A DNA stretch of 64,000 bases from Acidovorax sp. 69 (lineage in GTDB: Bacteria; Pseudomonadota; Gammaproteobacteria; Burkholderiales; Burkholderiaceae_C): contig NZ_PGEP01000001.1 of NCBI RefSeq assembly GCF_002797445.1, positions 723,001 through 787,000 on the forward strand, read 5' to 3'. Positions 1 through 9,601 of this stretch are shown here, piece after piece. The notes under the pieces are model-generated. The model made no database searches, had not been told where the DNA came from, and worked only from the letters and a program-made list of their open reading frames with translations. The first letter of the stretch is position 1. Every line of letters starts with the position of its first letter. The position numbers and the translations under genes were made by a program.

Positions 1-147
1 TGGGAGCGGGCTGGCTGGTTTTGGTTCCAGCCGGCCTTTCCGTTCTGGTTCAGTCCGCCATTGTGCTTTGGGCTGACCACGCCCCGTCGCTAAGGCTGCC
101 GTTGCCTTTCGGGGGGCTGGACGACTCAGGGGGGTCAGCACCCGGGG

Positions 148-3100
148 TTACTGCGTGCCCAGGGCCAGTTCTGCACGCGGCGTCCATTTGTCCGCCTGTT
201 TGCCCGCCTTGGGTGCGGCCACGAAGAGCCGCTCGGCGGGCAGGTTCTGCGACACCAGGTAGGCGCGGATGGCCTGGCCGCGCTGCGTTGCCAGTTCGGC
301 GGCGGTGGCCTCGGTGGCGCTTTGGTGGGCCAGCAGCAGGGCCTCCATCTCGGTCACCGTGAGGTCTTTGGCCAGCCCGACCAGGTTGCGCGGCTTGGGC
401 ATGTCGGCGCGGCGGTACACCTCCTTGAGCAGGGCGGGGTATTCGGCGGCCGATACGGGGGCCGTGTCGGTGGGGTTGGCGCGGCGTTTTTCGGCCAGCA
501 CCCGTTGCTGCAGGCCTTCGCGCTGCATGCCTTCGCGTTCGTCCTGCAGGCTGGCCATGCCGGTCACGGTGATCTTGAGCGCGGGGCGGTCCGTCAGGGC
601 CTTGACCACCTTGCCCAGGTTTTGTTGTGCCTCGGGGGTGAGGGTGGCGCTGCCGGGGGCAAAGGGCACGTTGCTCATTTCATCGCCGCCGCCCAGGGCG
701 CTGGCCAGCAGGCTGAAGGGTGAGGTCAGCGCTTTGCCGATCAGGTTGATGATGATCTTGAAGATCACAGGGCCAATGCGGAACTGCGGGTCGTTCAGCG
801 AGCCGCTGATGGGCAGGTCCAGGTCGATCACGCCCTGGCGGTCGGCCAGCAGGGCCACGGCCAGCTTCACGGGCAGGCTGTTGGGGGCGCCCTCCACGGC
901 TTCGCCAAAGGTCAGCTGATGGAGCACCAACCGGTTGCTGGCCGTGAGTTGGCCGTTGGGCAGCACCTTGTAGCTCACGTCCACGCTGAGCTTGCCGCGC
1001 TCGATGCCGTGGCCCGCGTATTTCACGGAGTAGGGCGTGAGCGGGGGTAGTTCCAGGTCGCGCACCTTGCCGGTGATGTCGAGCGCCAGCGGCTTCGCCA
1101 GGGGATTGAGTTTGCCAATGACCTCCAGCGATGCCGAACCCTCGGCGCGGCCACGCAGCTCCAGGTCGGCCAGCACGGGCTCGCCACCGGGGGCTTCAGA
1201 CGAAAACGCGCTCAGCTTGCCGGTCAGCTCGGAGAGATCGGCCGAGTAGTTGGGCTTGATGAAAAAGTCGGAGAACAGCACCTTGCCATTGACCAGGCTC
1301 ACCGGGCCAAAGACCACCACGGGGGCCAGCGGATCGGCTTGGGCCACGGCGGTGGTGGCTGCCGATGCTGAGGACACGGGCGAAGATGCCGCTGCCGTTT
1401 GTGGGGGGGCAGATGCCGTATTGGCCGTGGCACTGGCCGCATTGGCGGCACGGGCTTCTTCGGGTGTCTTGGCGATGTCGCTGAGGTTGATGCGGCCAGC
1501 CTCGTTCACCGTGACACGCGCAAAAAAGTCCACCAGGCTGGTCTCCTTGACCTCTACGCGCGGTGCGGTGCCGGGGGCGGTGGCCACAGTGAGGCCACGC
1601 AGGTTCAGGCTCTTCCAGGCCAGCAACTCCTCGCCCACCTGGGCCTCGGTCTTGGGGGTGAAGGCTGCCGTGCTGTTGGCCTTGAGGTCTTCCACCACCA
1701 CATCACCCGCCAGGCGCAGGCTGATGCCCTTGTCTGATTGCGCCAGGGCCACCTGCCCCCGGTAGCCCACATCGGCGCGCAGCAGCTCTACGGAGAGCTG
1801 GCTGGCCAGGTAGCCGTCCAGTGCGTGCAGGGGCAGGCGCGTGGCGTCCAGCTTGCCCTGGGCAACCAGGGGTTGCAGGGCCAGCGTGCCCTGGTAGTCG
1901 ACCTTGCCGGGCGTGGCCTTGTTGTTGCTCGCGCCCTTGCCCGGCGCCGCTGCGCGGGCCGTCAGCGAAAAGGCTTCAGGCTTGCTGCCGTCGCTGGCCA
2001 GGTTGCGGGCAGTGATGCCCAGCGCGCTCAGCTCCAGCGCCACGGGGCGCGGTTGGGCGTTGTCGGCAAAAGCCACGGCGCCGCCTTGCAGCGAGAAATC
2101 GGCCACACGCAGTTTCCAGGGCGGGGAGTGGGTGGCGGGGGCTGTATCGGCGACGGAAGTGTTGCCTTGTGGGGCGGCAGGGGCCTTGAGCCAGCGCTCG
2201 AACATCCAGCGCCCGTCGGCGCCACGCTCCACCGTGGCCTGGGGTTGGCTCAGCGCCAGGCGCTCCAGCGTGGCGGTGCGCGCGTCCAGAGGCACCAGCA
2301 CGCCCTCCAGTTCGAGCTTGCCCAGGCTGGCCAGCGTGGCCTTGCCCTGCTTCACAGCCAATTGCTCCAGTGCCAAGGGGCCGGCCGTGAGCGTGACGCC
2401 TGTGGCGCCGGCCTGGGCAGGCTGGGGGGCTTGCCACAACACCCCCACATCGCCGGTCAGCTGGCCGGTGACCGTGGGCTCCAGCGCCTGGGCCAGGTAG
2501 GGGGCGGCCAGCTGCAGCGCCAGGGCGTTCACGGTGGCGTTGACCTGGGCCTTCTGGTCGGTGGCTTCGCCCGTAAAACTGAGGGTGCTGCCCTGCAGGT
2601 TGAGCCCTCCCTTGAACGTGAAGGGCTTTTCAAACGGCAGTGCCAAGCGGGCCATATCCACCGTGAAGTCTGTGGCCTGCAGGGTGGCGGCAGGGCGCGT
2701 GGTCTGGTCGGCCCAGCGCAGGGTGCCGCCGCGCACGGCGGCGGTGGCGACTTCCACCACCCAGGCGGGCGCCGCCTTGGCCTTTGTTTTGCCCGCAGAG
2801 GCCGATGGGGCCGGGGCGGATGCCGCGCTGGTGGCGGTCATGGGAGCGGTCACGGGCGAAGGGGCGGGGTCGGCGGCGGGCGCCATGGCAGCGGTCGGGG
2901 GCTTGCCTTTTGGGGTGGTGGGCACCGGCGTGGATGCCGTCAATTGCGCCAGGTTGATCTGGCCTGCCGCATCGCGGGTGGCTGTGACCACCGGCGCGGT
3001 CAGCTCCACGTGCTGCAGGCGCACGATCTGTTCGAGTGGGCGCACATCGGCCATGTCGATCTTCAGGCGCTCGTAGCTCAGCAGCTCGGCGCCCTGGCGG

Positions 3101-3978
3101 TCTGCCACACGCACTCCGCTGGCCATCACGGTGCCGGTCAGCTTCACGGCCATGCGCTGGTGCTGCTCAAAGGCCACCTTCACATCCGCATCCAGCGTGG
3201 CGCCCTGCACCTTGAGGGGCAGGTTGGCGGGCAGATAGGCCAGGTAGGGTGCAAGGTTCAGGCCGTCCAGGCGCAGCTGTGCGTCGGCCTGGCCGGTTTG
3301 TGCAAACGGGGTGCCCTGGGCGGACGAGTCGAACCGGCTGCCATCCAGTGCGAACGCCAGGTGGGGCTCGACCTTCACCTCGCGCTGCGAGGGCAGGGTG
3401 CTGATGAACGGCACCTTGAGGGTCAGGCCACGCACTTCATGGGTTGTACCCACGGTGTTGTCGATGAAATCGACGCTGCCACCCGTGAGGGCGAGGTTGT
3501 AGAGCGCCAGGCGCGCGGGGCCGGTGTCAGGCTGGGGTTCGCTGGGCGGGGCCGTGACCTTGGCGAGGATGTCGTCCACGTCATAGCGGCCGTCGCCCTG
3601 GTGCGTGATGCGCAGCACAGGGTTTTCGATGGTGAAAGCGTCCACCACAGGCGCCAGTCGCAGCAGCGACTGCAGCTCGCCATCGGCGTAAATGCGGCCA
3701 ATGGTGAGCTGTGGGGGCGCGCCGTTGGCGCCCGCTACGGTCACGTCGCGCAGCGCGAATTCCAGGCTCCAGGGCTGGAAGTCGATGCCGCCCACCGTGA
3801 CTTGGCGGCCCAGTTGCTCGGAGGCGATGCGCTCCAGTGGGCCTTTGACCAGGGGGGGAATGGCCAGCCAGGTGAGCAGCCACAAGCCGATCAGGCCCGC
3901 CAGGGCGCGGGCAGCAGGGCGAAACCAGCGGTGCTGGCGCAGGGAGGCAAAAGAGATGGAGCGCAGGGAGGTCGGCAT
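148..3978 (-). CDS. DUF748 / AsmA-like envelope protein
   Basis: A 1276-residue protein of the DUF748 family, large AsmA-related proteins thought to act at the inner membrane and periplasm in envelope homeostasis or lipid transport. One N-terminal membrane anchor (about residues 24-46, LAGLIGLWLLTW...) is followed by long repeating beta-rich segments. Two low-complexity Ala/Pro/Ser linkers lie near residues 355-410 and 845-890. The C-terminus has an OmpA-like stretch (FAPGSATLTPEAQQNLGKVV, then RGQAIRAYLVSQNLPAERLF), as is usual in this family. The start is an ATG directly ahead of the anchor. It appears to be a single-gene unit, with a 182-bp gap to the next gene. The family call is secure; the substrate is unknown. 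Confidence 0.9.
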   Translation of the reverse strand: MPTSLRSISFASLRQHRWFRPAARALAGLIGLWLLTWLAIPPLVKGPLERIASEQLGRQVTVGGIDFQPWSLEFALRDVTVAGANGAPPQLTIGRIYADGELQSLLRLAPVVDAFTIENPVLRITHQGDGRYDVDDILAKVTAPPSEPQPDTGPARLALYNLALTGGSVDFIDNTVGTTHEVRGLTLKVPFISTLPSQREVKVEPHLAFALDGSRFDSSAQGTPFAQTGQADAQLRLDGLNLAPYLAYLPANLPLKVQGATLDADVKVAFEQHQRMAVKLTGTVMASGVRVADRQGAELLSYERLKIDMADVRPLEQIVRLQHVELTAPVVTATRDAAGQINLAQLTASTPVPTTPKGKPPTAAMAPAADPAPSPVTAPMTATSAASAPAPSASAGKTKAKAAPAWVVEVATAAVRGGTLRWADQTTRPAATLQATDFTVDMARLALPFEKPFTFKGGLNLQGSTLSFTGEATDQKAQVNATVNALALQLAAPYLAQALEPTVTGQLTGDVGVLWQAPQPAQAGATGVTLTAGPLALEQLAVKQGKATLASLGKLELEGVLVPLDARTATLERLALSQPQATVERGADGRWMFERWLKAPAAPQGNTSVADTAPATHSPPWKLRVADFSLQGGAVAFADNAQPRPVALELSALGITARNLASDGSKPEAFSLTARAAAPGKGASNNKATPGKVDYQGTLALQPLVAQGKLDATRLPLHALDGYLASQLSVELLRADVGYRGQVALAQSDKGISLRLAGDVVVEDLKANSTAAFTPKTEAQVGEELLAWKSLNLRGLTVATAPGTAPRVEVKETSLVDFFARVTVNEAGRINLSDIAKTPEEARAANAASATANTASAPPQTAAASSPVSSASAATTAVAQADPLAPVVVFGPVSLVNGKVLFSDFFIKPNYSADLSELTGKLSAFSSEAPGGEPVLADLELRGRAEGSASLEVIGKLNPLAKPLALDITGKVRDLELPPLTPYSVKYAGHGIERGKLSVDVSYKVLPNGQLTASNRLVLHQLTFGEAVEGAPNSLPVKLAVALLADRQGVIDLDLPISGSLNDPQFRIGPVIFKIIINLIGKALTSPFSLLASALGGGDEMSNVPFAPGSATLTPEAQQNLGKVVKALTDRPALKITVTGMASLQDEREGMQREGLQQRVLAEKRRANPTDTAPVSAAEYPALLKEVYRRADMPKPRNLVGLAKDLTVTEMEALLLAHQSATEATAAELATQRGQAIRAYLVSQNLPAERLFVAAPKAGKQADKWTPRAELALGTQ

Positions 3979-4160
3979 GGCGGCAGGCTAAGGTGGGCGC
4001 CGCAGTCCCAAAAGGCCTGGTGGGGAAAAGAAAAACCACAGAAACCGCGCGCGTGAGCCGCTATTGTCCGCCTTGTGCGCCCGCCGAGGTAAGCCAATGC
4101 AACCGGGGGCTGCGGTGGCGCAAGATTGTTGACAGTGCGAGGGCGTGTTTCTTGCTACGC

Positions 4161-4913
4161 TCACGGGGCAAAGCCCAGGACGACCCTGCGGGTGGTGGCG
4201 CTTTTTTTCTCAATCTTGGTCACCACAATGGCGCCGATCTCGGAGGTGTTGGCCACATGTGTGCCCCCACAGGGCTGCAGGTCGACCGGTGGTGCATCGC
4301 CATCGCCTCCGATGCGGATGGTGCGGATGCGTCCTGTGCCACGCGGGGGTTGCACGCTCATGCTTTTCACAAGGGCTGGGTTGGCGTCCAGCTCTTCGTC
4401 GCTGATCGAGGCCACCGTGAGCGGGTGCGCGGCGGCCACCAGCGAGGCGATGGCGGCGGTCAGCTGCTCCTTGTCCAGCGGGTCGGTCATGGCAAAGTCG
4501 AGCCGCGCATAGTCGGGCGTGATGGAGCAGCCGTTGACCAGTTGCGGCACCACATGGCACAGCAGGTGGCTGGTGGTGTGCAGTCGCATCATGCGGTGGC
4601 GGCGCTCCCAGTCGATGCGTGCCGTCACGGGGGTGTCCGCCGCGAGCTGCGCCAAGCGCTCTTCCTGCCCGGGGGCAGGGACATGCACGATGGCGCTGGT
4701 GGCATTGCCTTCGGCATCCTTGCCCTTGCGGGTATCGGCGATGGCGATCTCGGCGCCATCGGCCAGCACCAAAACGCCGCTGTCACCGGCCTGGCCACCA
4801 CCCAGTGGGTAGAACACCGTGCGGTCCAGCACGATGCCGGCGTCGGTGATGGCGGTGATGTGGGCGCTGCATTCGCGCAGGTAGGCGTCTTGGCGGAAGA
4901 GGTCTTGGGTCAT
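4161..4913 (-). CDS. AlaX-like alanyl-tRNA editing protein
   Basis: A 250-residue stand-alone editing-domain protein related to the C-terminal part of alanyl-tRNA synthetase. It is expected to hydrolyse Ser-tRNA(Ala) or Gly-tRNA(Ala) in the cytoplasm. Zinc-site motifs are visible: HTTSH in the middle (LHTTSHLLCHVV) and CGGTH near the C-terminus (LQPCGGTHVAN), followed by the typical IEKK tail. The start was set at the ATG giving MTQDLFRQDAYL, because the 47 upstream codons of the longer frame carry no family sequence. It is divergent from the creatininase-family gene. The length fits AlaX of the medium class. Confidence 0.9.
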   Translation of the reverse strand: MTQDLFRQDAYLRECSAHITAITDAGIVLDRTVFYPLGGGQAGDSGVLVLADGAEIAIADTRKGKDAEGNATSAIVHVPAPGQEERLAQLAADTPVTARIDWERRHRMMRLHTTSHLLCHVVPQLVNGCSITPDYARLDFAMTDPLDKEQLTAAIASLVAAAHPLTVASISDEELDANPALVKSMSVQPPRGTGRIRTIRIGGDGDAPPVDLQPCGGTHVANTSEIGAIVVTKIEKKSATTRRVVLGFAP

Positions 4914-5023
4914 GCGGTGATGGTAGCGGGATGGCTGGCGGCCCGTGGGCGCAGGGGCTCCCGGGCGGGGCTCCACGTATCTGCCCAGGTGATGCCCCGT
5001 TGCGCTGCGACTACCATTGCTGC

Positions 5024-5890
5024 ATGACCGCTGCCACTGCGCCCCAACCCCCATCCCCCGCCTTGCCTTCGCACTTCTGGGCCGACCTGTCCACCCGCGA
5101 CTTCGCTGTGCTGAAGAGTTCGGGCCAGGCCGATCAGGTGGTGGCAGTATTGCCTGTGGCCGCCGTCGAGCAACATGGCCCGCACCTGCCGCTGTCGGTG
5201 GATGCCACGCTGCTGCAGGGCGTGGTCGATGCTGCGCTGCCGCTGTTGCCCGCTGACTTGCCCGTGCTGTTCTTGCCCCCGCAGAACGTGGGCCTGAGCC
5301 CCGAGCACATTCGCTTTCCCGGCACGCTCACGCTGTCGCCCGCCACGGTGATCGCGCTGTGGACGGAGATCGGCGAGTGCGTGGCCCGCGCGGGCATTAA
5401 GAAACTTCTGCTGTTCAACGGCCACGGCGGCCAGGTGAGCGTGATGGACATCGTGGCGCGCGAGTTGCGCACGCGCTGCGACCTCATCGTCTACAGCGCC
5501 AGTTGGTTCAGCCTGCCGCTGCCCGACGCGGTGGCCGGGCAATTCAGCGCGCAGGAGCACCGCTTTGGCATCCACGCGGGCGAGATCGAGACATCGATGA
5601 TGCGGCACCTCGCGCCCGCCACGGTGCATATGGAGCACGCTCGCGACTTCCGCTCCACGTCGCAAGACCGGTCGGAGCAGTACGCCATTTTGGGCAACGG
5701 CAAGAGCGCCAAGCTGGGCTGGCAGATGCAGGACTACCACCCGGCTGGGGCCGTGGGCAATGCTGCTGCGGCCACGGCCGACAAGGGGCGGGCGGTGGTA
5801 GAGGCTGCGGCGGTGCAACTGGTGGCGCTGCTGCGGGAGCTGCAGGCGCTGCCGTTGTCGACCCTGGCAAACGGGCCAGACCTGCGTTGA
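5024..5890 (+). CDS. Creatininase family protein
   Basis: A 288-residue metal-dependent amidohydrolase-fold protein of the creatininase family, which includes creatinine amidohydrolase, MftE-like peptidases and formamide hydrolases. Family metal ligands are visible: the EQHGPHLPLSVD block near residue 45, LFNGHGGQ in the middle, and HAGEIETSMM towards the C-terminus. The ATG giving MTAATAPQPP was chosen because homology begins shortly after it; no strong ribosome site is visible. It is divergent from the AlaX gene and convergent with the phosphatase gene, with a dispersed-repeat copy and hairpin between them. The actual substrate cannot be inferred. Confidence 0.9.
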   Translation: MTAATAPQPPSPALPSHFWADLSTRDFAVLKSSGQADQVVAVLPVAAVEQHGPHLPLSVDATLLQGVVDAALPLLPADLPVLFLPPQNVGLSPEHIRFPGTLTLSPATVIALWTEIGECVARAGIKKLLLFNGHGGQVSVMDIVARELRTRCDLIVYSASWFSLPLPDAVAGQFSAQEHRFGIHAGEIETSMMRHLAPATVHMEHARDFRSTSQDRSEQYAILGNGKSAKLGWQMQDYHPAGAVGNAAAATADKGRAVVEAAAVQLVALLRELQALPLSTLANGPDLR

Positions 5891-5895
5891 ACCAG

Positions 5896-5966
5896 TTTGC
5901 TACTCTTTCAATAGCTGCTAGCGCATGATCCACTAGCGCCTGTGGCCAGAAAGGCCAAAATTTTGG
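5896..5966. repeat. Dispersed repeat copy A with hairpin
   Basis: An intergenic copy of a short repeat that recurs in the window. Its arms are TAGCTGCTAGCGC and CTAGCGC, and it ends in TGGCC-AGAAA-GGCCA followed by AAATTTT (5943-5964), a plausible terminator. Aligned in one orientation, it matches copies D and E without gaps over about 50 bases. It sits between convergent genes, where a two-way terminator would be expected. A CCAAAATTTTGG palindrome closes the element. Confidence 0.65.
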
Positions 5967-5969
5967 CAC

Positions 5970-6641
5970 TCAGGCGTGTGTGACCCACTGCGCGTGCTCC
6001 AGTTCGTTCAGATGCGGCAGCGTGTTGAACGTCTGCAGCATCAACCGCTTGGGCGCAATCGAGAACTCCGTCACCGCGCTGTTGCGGATGCGCATGTTCA
6101 GCGCAATCGTCACCTCGGGCGCGGTGCCCAGCACCTCGCCCACCGCGGTAGAGATAGGGCCGCCGCTGCTCACCAGCAGCACGTTCTGGCCCGCGTGCTG
6201 GTGGCGCACATGGTCTAGCGCGGCGCGCACACCGGCTGAAAACTCGTTCCACGTTGGCATGCCCTGGGGGCTGATGACGCCGGCCATCCACTGCGCCAGC
6301 GCATCACACAGGATGCGAAAGTGAGCGCGGTACAACTCGGGTGTGTCGGCCTTGCCAAGAGGTTGGGGGTGGATGGCTGCGATCAGCGCGTGGCTGTCGT
6401 ATTCGTTCAGGCCTGGCAACTGCAGCACCGTGGGTGTGATCTGCAAGCCCTCGGCAATACCTTCCAGAGTTTGTGTGTGGCGGCGCAGGGTGCCGGTGAT
6501 GACCGCATCAAACTGCATGCCCCGAGCGCGCCAGTGTTCACCCAGGCGCACCGCCTGCTGCCGGCCCAGAGGGCTGAGCTGGTCGTAATCTGCAGCGCCA
6601 AACGAGGCCTGGCCGTGGCGCACAAGATAGAGGGTTCCCAT
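5970..6641 (-). CDS. Histidine phosphatase family protein
   Basis: A 223-residue branch-1 histidine phosphatase (phosphoglycerate mutase-like, SixA/CobC/GpmB group). The phosphate-binding signature LVRHGQAS at residues 6-13 contains the catalytic histidine. The second family histidine probably lies in LLVSSGGPIST, although the usual 'SHG' is SSG here, so that residue differs from the canonical motif. The start ATG gives MGTLYLVRHG, the usual position for the family. The likely role is a cytosolic phosphatase of unknown substrate. It is convergent with the creatininase-family gene. Confidence 0.88.
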   Translation of the reverse strand: MGTLYLVRHGQASFGAADYDQLSPLGRQQAVRLGEHWRARGMQFDAVITGTLRRHTQTLEGIAEGLQITPTVLQLPGLNEYDSHALIAAIHPQPLGKADTPELYRAHFRILCDALAQWMAGVISPQGMPTWNEFSAGVRAALDHVRHQHAGQNVLLVSSGGPISTAVGEVLGTAPEVTIALNMRIRNSAVTEFSIAPKRLMLQTFNTLPHLNELEHAQWVTHA

Positions 6642-6746
6642 GCGTCGAATTGTGATGAACGAGGCGCATGGCGCTTGTCGCTATTGCGACCAATGCTATC
6701 AATTTTGGTGTTTTGATGCTGCGTTGCAGCAGTTGATGTGCGCACC

Positions 6747-6779
6747 AAAAGGATAGCTTGCAAGATCGCTAGCGGGCCC
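6747..6779. repeat. Degenerate dispersed repeat remnant
   Basis: A short stretch with GGATAGCTTGC and CGCTAGCGGGCC resembles a shortened copy of the dispersed repeat seen at 5896-5966. It lies in the 138-bp gap between the phosphatase start and the next gene's stop. The alignment needs a deletion of about 10 bases, so the assignment is tentative. Confidence 0.3.
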
Positions 6780-8522
6780 TTAGCGCAGCATCAGCCACAC
6801 CCACAGGCCGCACCAACCGCCCATGCCGATCACGATGGCTCGCCCGCGCCAGCCGCCGTGCTTCCAGTAGTGGCCCAGCCACCCCGGGCTCCAGGGACTG
6901 TCAGCCATGTGCATCTGGGGCAGCCGATTGATGACGTTGCGGCGCAGCGCCTCTTCGTCAAACAGCGCCTCGCCATGGAGCCGCAATGGCACGGCGCTCA
7001 GGCCGATCAGGAGTTGTTGGCGTGTGCAGGTCACTTGGTGGGCGGGGGCCTGGTAGTGTTTTTTGCCCACCCGGGCCTGGATCTGCTCGCCATCGGTGCC
7101 AATGCGCATGCCCTCCAGCGCCTTCAGTCTGCGCCGGACGGCCATGGAAGGAATCAGCGGCAGCAGTGCCAGCGCGGCAAAGGCATAGGGCATCCAGGGT
7201 GCGCAGGACTTGCCCGGGGCGCAGTCGTGCTGATAGAACTGGGGCCAGGCCCAGTAGATCAATGCGCCTATGGCCAGGAACACGGCGGCGTCTGTGATCA
7301 GCAGCATGCGGCGGCGTGTGCGGGTGCTGCCGGGCAGCGCTTTGACCATGGTCACACGGCCACGCTCCAGGGGGCGTGCTGTGGTGGGCACCGCCGAGGG
7401 GCTGGTGGGGGCTGTGTGGTTGCCTTGCGCGGTCTTTTCTGCCGGATGGGCTCGCCAGGCCGTGCCGCGCAACTGCCGAAATTCGCCCGCCTTCCAGGCC
7501 AGCCACGCGGCCATCAGCATCAGCACGCCAATGCTGCTCATCAGCAGCGTGGGCATGCGGTGCGCCCATTGCGCCTGGTTGCGGGCGGTTTCCAGCTCTG
7601 CCTGAAAACTGGCATCGCCAAATGGTCCCAGCACACGGCCATACAGGTCGAGCCTGCGTACGAGGAAATGGGTCATGTCGGTCAGCAGCATGTGTTGCTG
7701 GAACAGGGCGATGGCGTTCGGGTCCTGTTTGGGGGCGAGTGGAATCACCCGCTCGGCCTGCCACTGGGGGTTCATGATGAGCAGGTCGGCGTTCTGCATG
7801 TTGGGGCCGGCCACCAGCACCCACAGTTGTCCGTGTGGGGCCTGCGCCATGGCGAACGGGAATGAGCGCCCCGGACGAAGCTCCGCATGCGCAATCGGGT
7901 GCTGCTGCCGTTCTGTCTTGCCGCCTGGGCCGGTGCGCAGCTGCACGATTTCGTGGCGGTTGGTGTTGGCGACCCACATCGCGCCTCCCACCTGCAAGGT
8001 CTGGTTGGGGAAACGCATGCCGTCGGCCTCGGTGCGTGCCAGGGTGTAGCGGGCGGTGATGGCATCGCGCCGGTACACCATCACGCGGTGGTGGGAGGCG
8101 TCGGACACGGTGATTTCTGACTCGTCGGGACTCACCCGCACCCACCGGTAGCTTCTGCGGGTGTCCAGGTCTGCCAGCTCCACTGGCAGGCACTGGCGCT
8201 GCTGCAGATCGCACCGGTGTACTCGGCTTTCGTCATGTACCCAGGCGACATGCTCCTGGGTGAACTGCAGGCTGGTCGGGCTGCCCGAAATTTTCAGATC
8301 GCGCAGGGGGATGTGTTGCAGCCGCTGGCCTGCAGCGTTGAATTGGTGGAGCGCACCGTGGCTTTCGATCCAAAGAGTCTCGCCTTGCACGGCGGGTAGC
8401 CGGGGGCCAAAGGGGCCGGGTGCCGACAACCCTTGGTACACGAACGCGAGAATCAGGAGACACTGCAACGCGATGACCGCGCGCAGGCCCCAGCGATAGC
8501 CGGACGATGGTTGGCTTGCCAT
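6780..8522 (-). CDS. Membrane protein with NHL-type beta-propeller
   Basis: A protein of about 580 residues that I do not recognise by name. An N-terminal membrane segment (ALQCLLILAFVYQGL) is followed by a roughly 280-residue extracytoplasmic region with propeller-like strands (VSPDESEITVSDASHHRVMV, MWVANTNRHEIVQL), resembling NHL or SMP-30 repeats. Three more membrane segments (near MPTLLMSSIGVLMLMAAWLA, ITDAAVFLAIGALIYW, AFAALALLPLIPSM) and a last one at the C-terminus follow. The ATG at 8522 is preferred over the GTG six bases upstream, because GAGGGAG lies five bases before it. It could be a membrane sensor or a binding protein. The family assignment is moderate and the function unknown. 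Confidence 0.7.
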   Translation of the reverse strand: MASQPSSGYRWGLRAVIALQCLLILAFVYQGLSAPGPFGPRLPAVQGETLWIESHGALHQFNAAGQRLQHIPLRDLKISGSPTSLQFTQEHVAWVHDESRVHRCDLQQRQCLPVELADLDTRRSYRWVRVSPDESEITVSDASHHRVMVYRRDAITARYTLARTEADGMRFPNQTLQVGGAMWVANTNRHEIVQLRTGPGGKTERQQHPIAHAELRPGRSFPFAMAQAPHGQLWVLVAGPNMQNADLLIMNPQWQAERVIPLAPKQDPNAIALFQQHMLLTDMTHFLVRRLDLYGRVLGPFGDASFQAELETARNQAQWAHRMPTLLMSSIGVLMLMAAWLAWKAGEFRQLRGTAWRAHPAEKTAQGNHTAPTSPSAVPTTARPLERGRVTMVKALPGSTRTRRRMLLITDAAVFLAIGALIYWAWPQFYQHDCAPGKSCAPWMPYAFAALALLPLIPSMAVRRRLKALEGMRIGTDGEQIQARVGKKHYQAPAHQVTCTRQQLLIGLSAVPLRLHGEALFDEEALRRNVINRLPQMHMADSPWSPGWLGHYWKHGGWRGRAIVIGMGGWCGLWVWLMLR

Positions 8523-8599
8523 GGACACTCCCTCAACGGATTTGTAATGTCACTGCATTTTGGGCAGTTGCAGCGTGAGGGGCATTGTCCAGCAGGCGC

Positions 8600-9586
8600 C
8601 TAGCTGCTGGCGAGCGTCTTGGCAAACATCGGCGCGTCCACGTTGCCGCCTGTCAACGCCAGGCCCACATGTTGGCCCTGGAGCTGCTCTCGCTCCTGCA
8701 ACGCCGCCGCCAGCGCCGCCGCGCCCGCGCCTTCGGCCACATTGTGCGTGTCGGTGAACAGGGCGCGCATGGCGGCGGCCACTTCGGCGTCGCTCACCTG
8801 CACGATGTGGTCGATGTGCGGGGCCATCACGGCCAGGGCTTCGGGGTCGGCCACGCGGCACGCCATGCCGTCGGCGAGCTGGGTGGTGACGGGTGCCTCG
8901 ACCACGTGGCCTGCGGCCAGTGAATCGGCATAGGTGGTGGCGTGGCTGCTGACCACGCCCACCACGCGCACCGGGTGCTGCAGCGCCCGCTTGGCCGCGA
9001 TGGCCGAGCACGCGCCCGAGCCCTGGCCGATGGGCACATACACCACGTCCAGCTGCGGCACGGCGCGCAAGAACTCCCACCAGTAGGTGCTCACGCCGCG
9101 CAGCAGGTCGGGGTGAAAGCTGGGCACCATGTGCGCGCCGCGCTCTTGGGCAAGCTGCATGGCGTGTTCCCGCGCTTCCTGAAAGTCGGTGCCGTGCTCG
9201 ATGAGCGTGACGCCCAGGGCACGCATGGCGGCGTTCTTTTCGACCGAGTTCCCGCGCGGCACGACGATGGTGCAGGCCACGCCGTGGCGGCGCGCGGCCC
9301 AGCCCATGCTCTGGCCGTGGTTGCCGCGGGTGGCGCTGATGACTTCAGCGGGCAGGGCGCCACGTTGCGCAAGTTGGTCAAAGTAGGTCAGCCCGCCACG
9401 GATCTTGAACGCGCCCACGGGTGTGTGGTTCTCGTGCTTGAGCCAGCAGTCGGTGCCCAGGCGTTCGCTGAGCAGTGCCCAGCGGTACTGGGGGGTGGCC
9501 GCAAAGTCGCGGTACACGACCTCTGCGGCTGCTTCGATGTTGGCCAGGGTGGGCAGCAGGGTGGTGGGGTCCAGAGGCGTTTTCAT
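8600..9586 (-). CDS. Threonine dehydratase-like PLP enzyme
   Basis: A 328-residue fold-type II PLP enzyme of the threonine/serine dehydratase family, close in type to the EutB-like dehydratases. The PLP lysine is in HTPVGAFKIRGG (about residue 65). SATRGNHGQS follows, then the glycine-rich phosphate loop (PIGQGSGACSA) and the C-terminal LTGGNVD. It lacks an ACT regulatory domain, so feedback control by isoleucine is not expected. It is the last gene of a nine-gene co-directional cluster headed by a LysE exporter, next to a VOC protein. The exact substrate is uncertain: threonine, serine or a related hydroxy amino acid. Confidence 0.85.
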   Translation of the reverse strand: MKTPLDPTTLLPTLANIEAAAEVVYRDFAATPQYRWALLSERLGTDCWLKHENHTPVGAFKIRGGLTYFDQLAQRGALPAEVISATRGNHGQSMGWAARRHGVACTIVVPRGNSVEKNAAMRALGVTLIEHGTDFQEAREHAMQLAQERGAHMVPSFHPDLLRGVSTYWWEFLRAVPQLDVVYVPIGQGSGACSAIAAKRALQHPVRVVGVVSSHATTYADSLAAGHVVEAPVTTQLADGMACRVADPEALAVMAPHIDHIVQVSDAEVAAAMRALFTDTHNVAEGAGAAALAAALQEREQLQGQHVGLALTGGNVDAPMFAKTLASS

Positions 9587-9601
9587 GCGGTGGCTTTCTT
9601 C

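Noticed and set aside
1..147. Possible gene or terminator at the window edge
   Set aside because: Only a short GGCTGG/CCAGCC hairpin is seen; no frame with family resemblance in 147 bases.
1738..4056. 772-codon plus-strand frame opposite the DUF748 gene
   Set aside because: It is the antisense shadow of a high-GC gene; the composition is Gly/Gln/His/Arg rich without any family motif.
4131..4160. TTGACA followed by a TGCTAC-like box on the plus strand
   Set aside because: No plus-strand gene follows for about 860 bp; likely a chance match in the gap upstream of the DUF748 gene.
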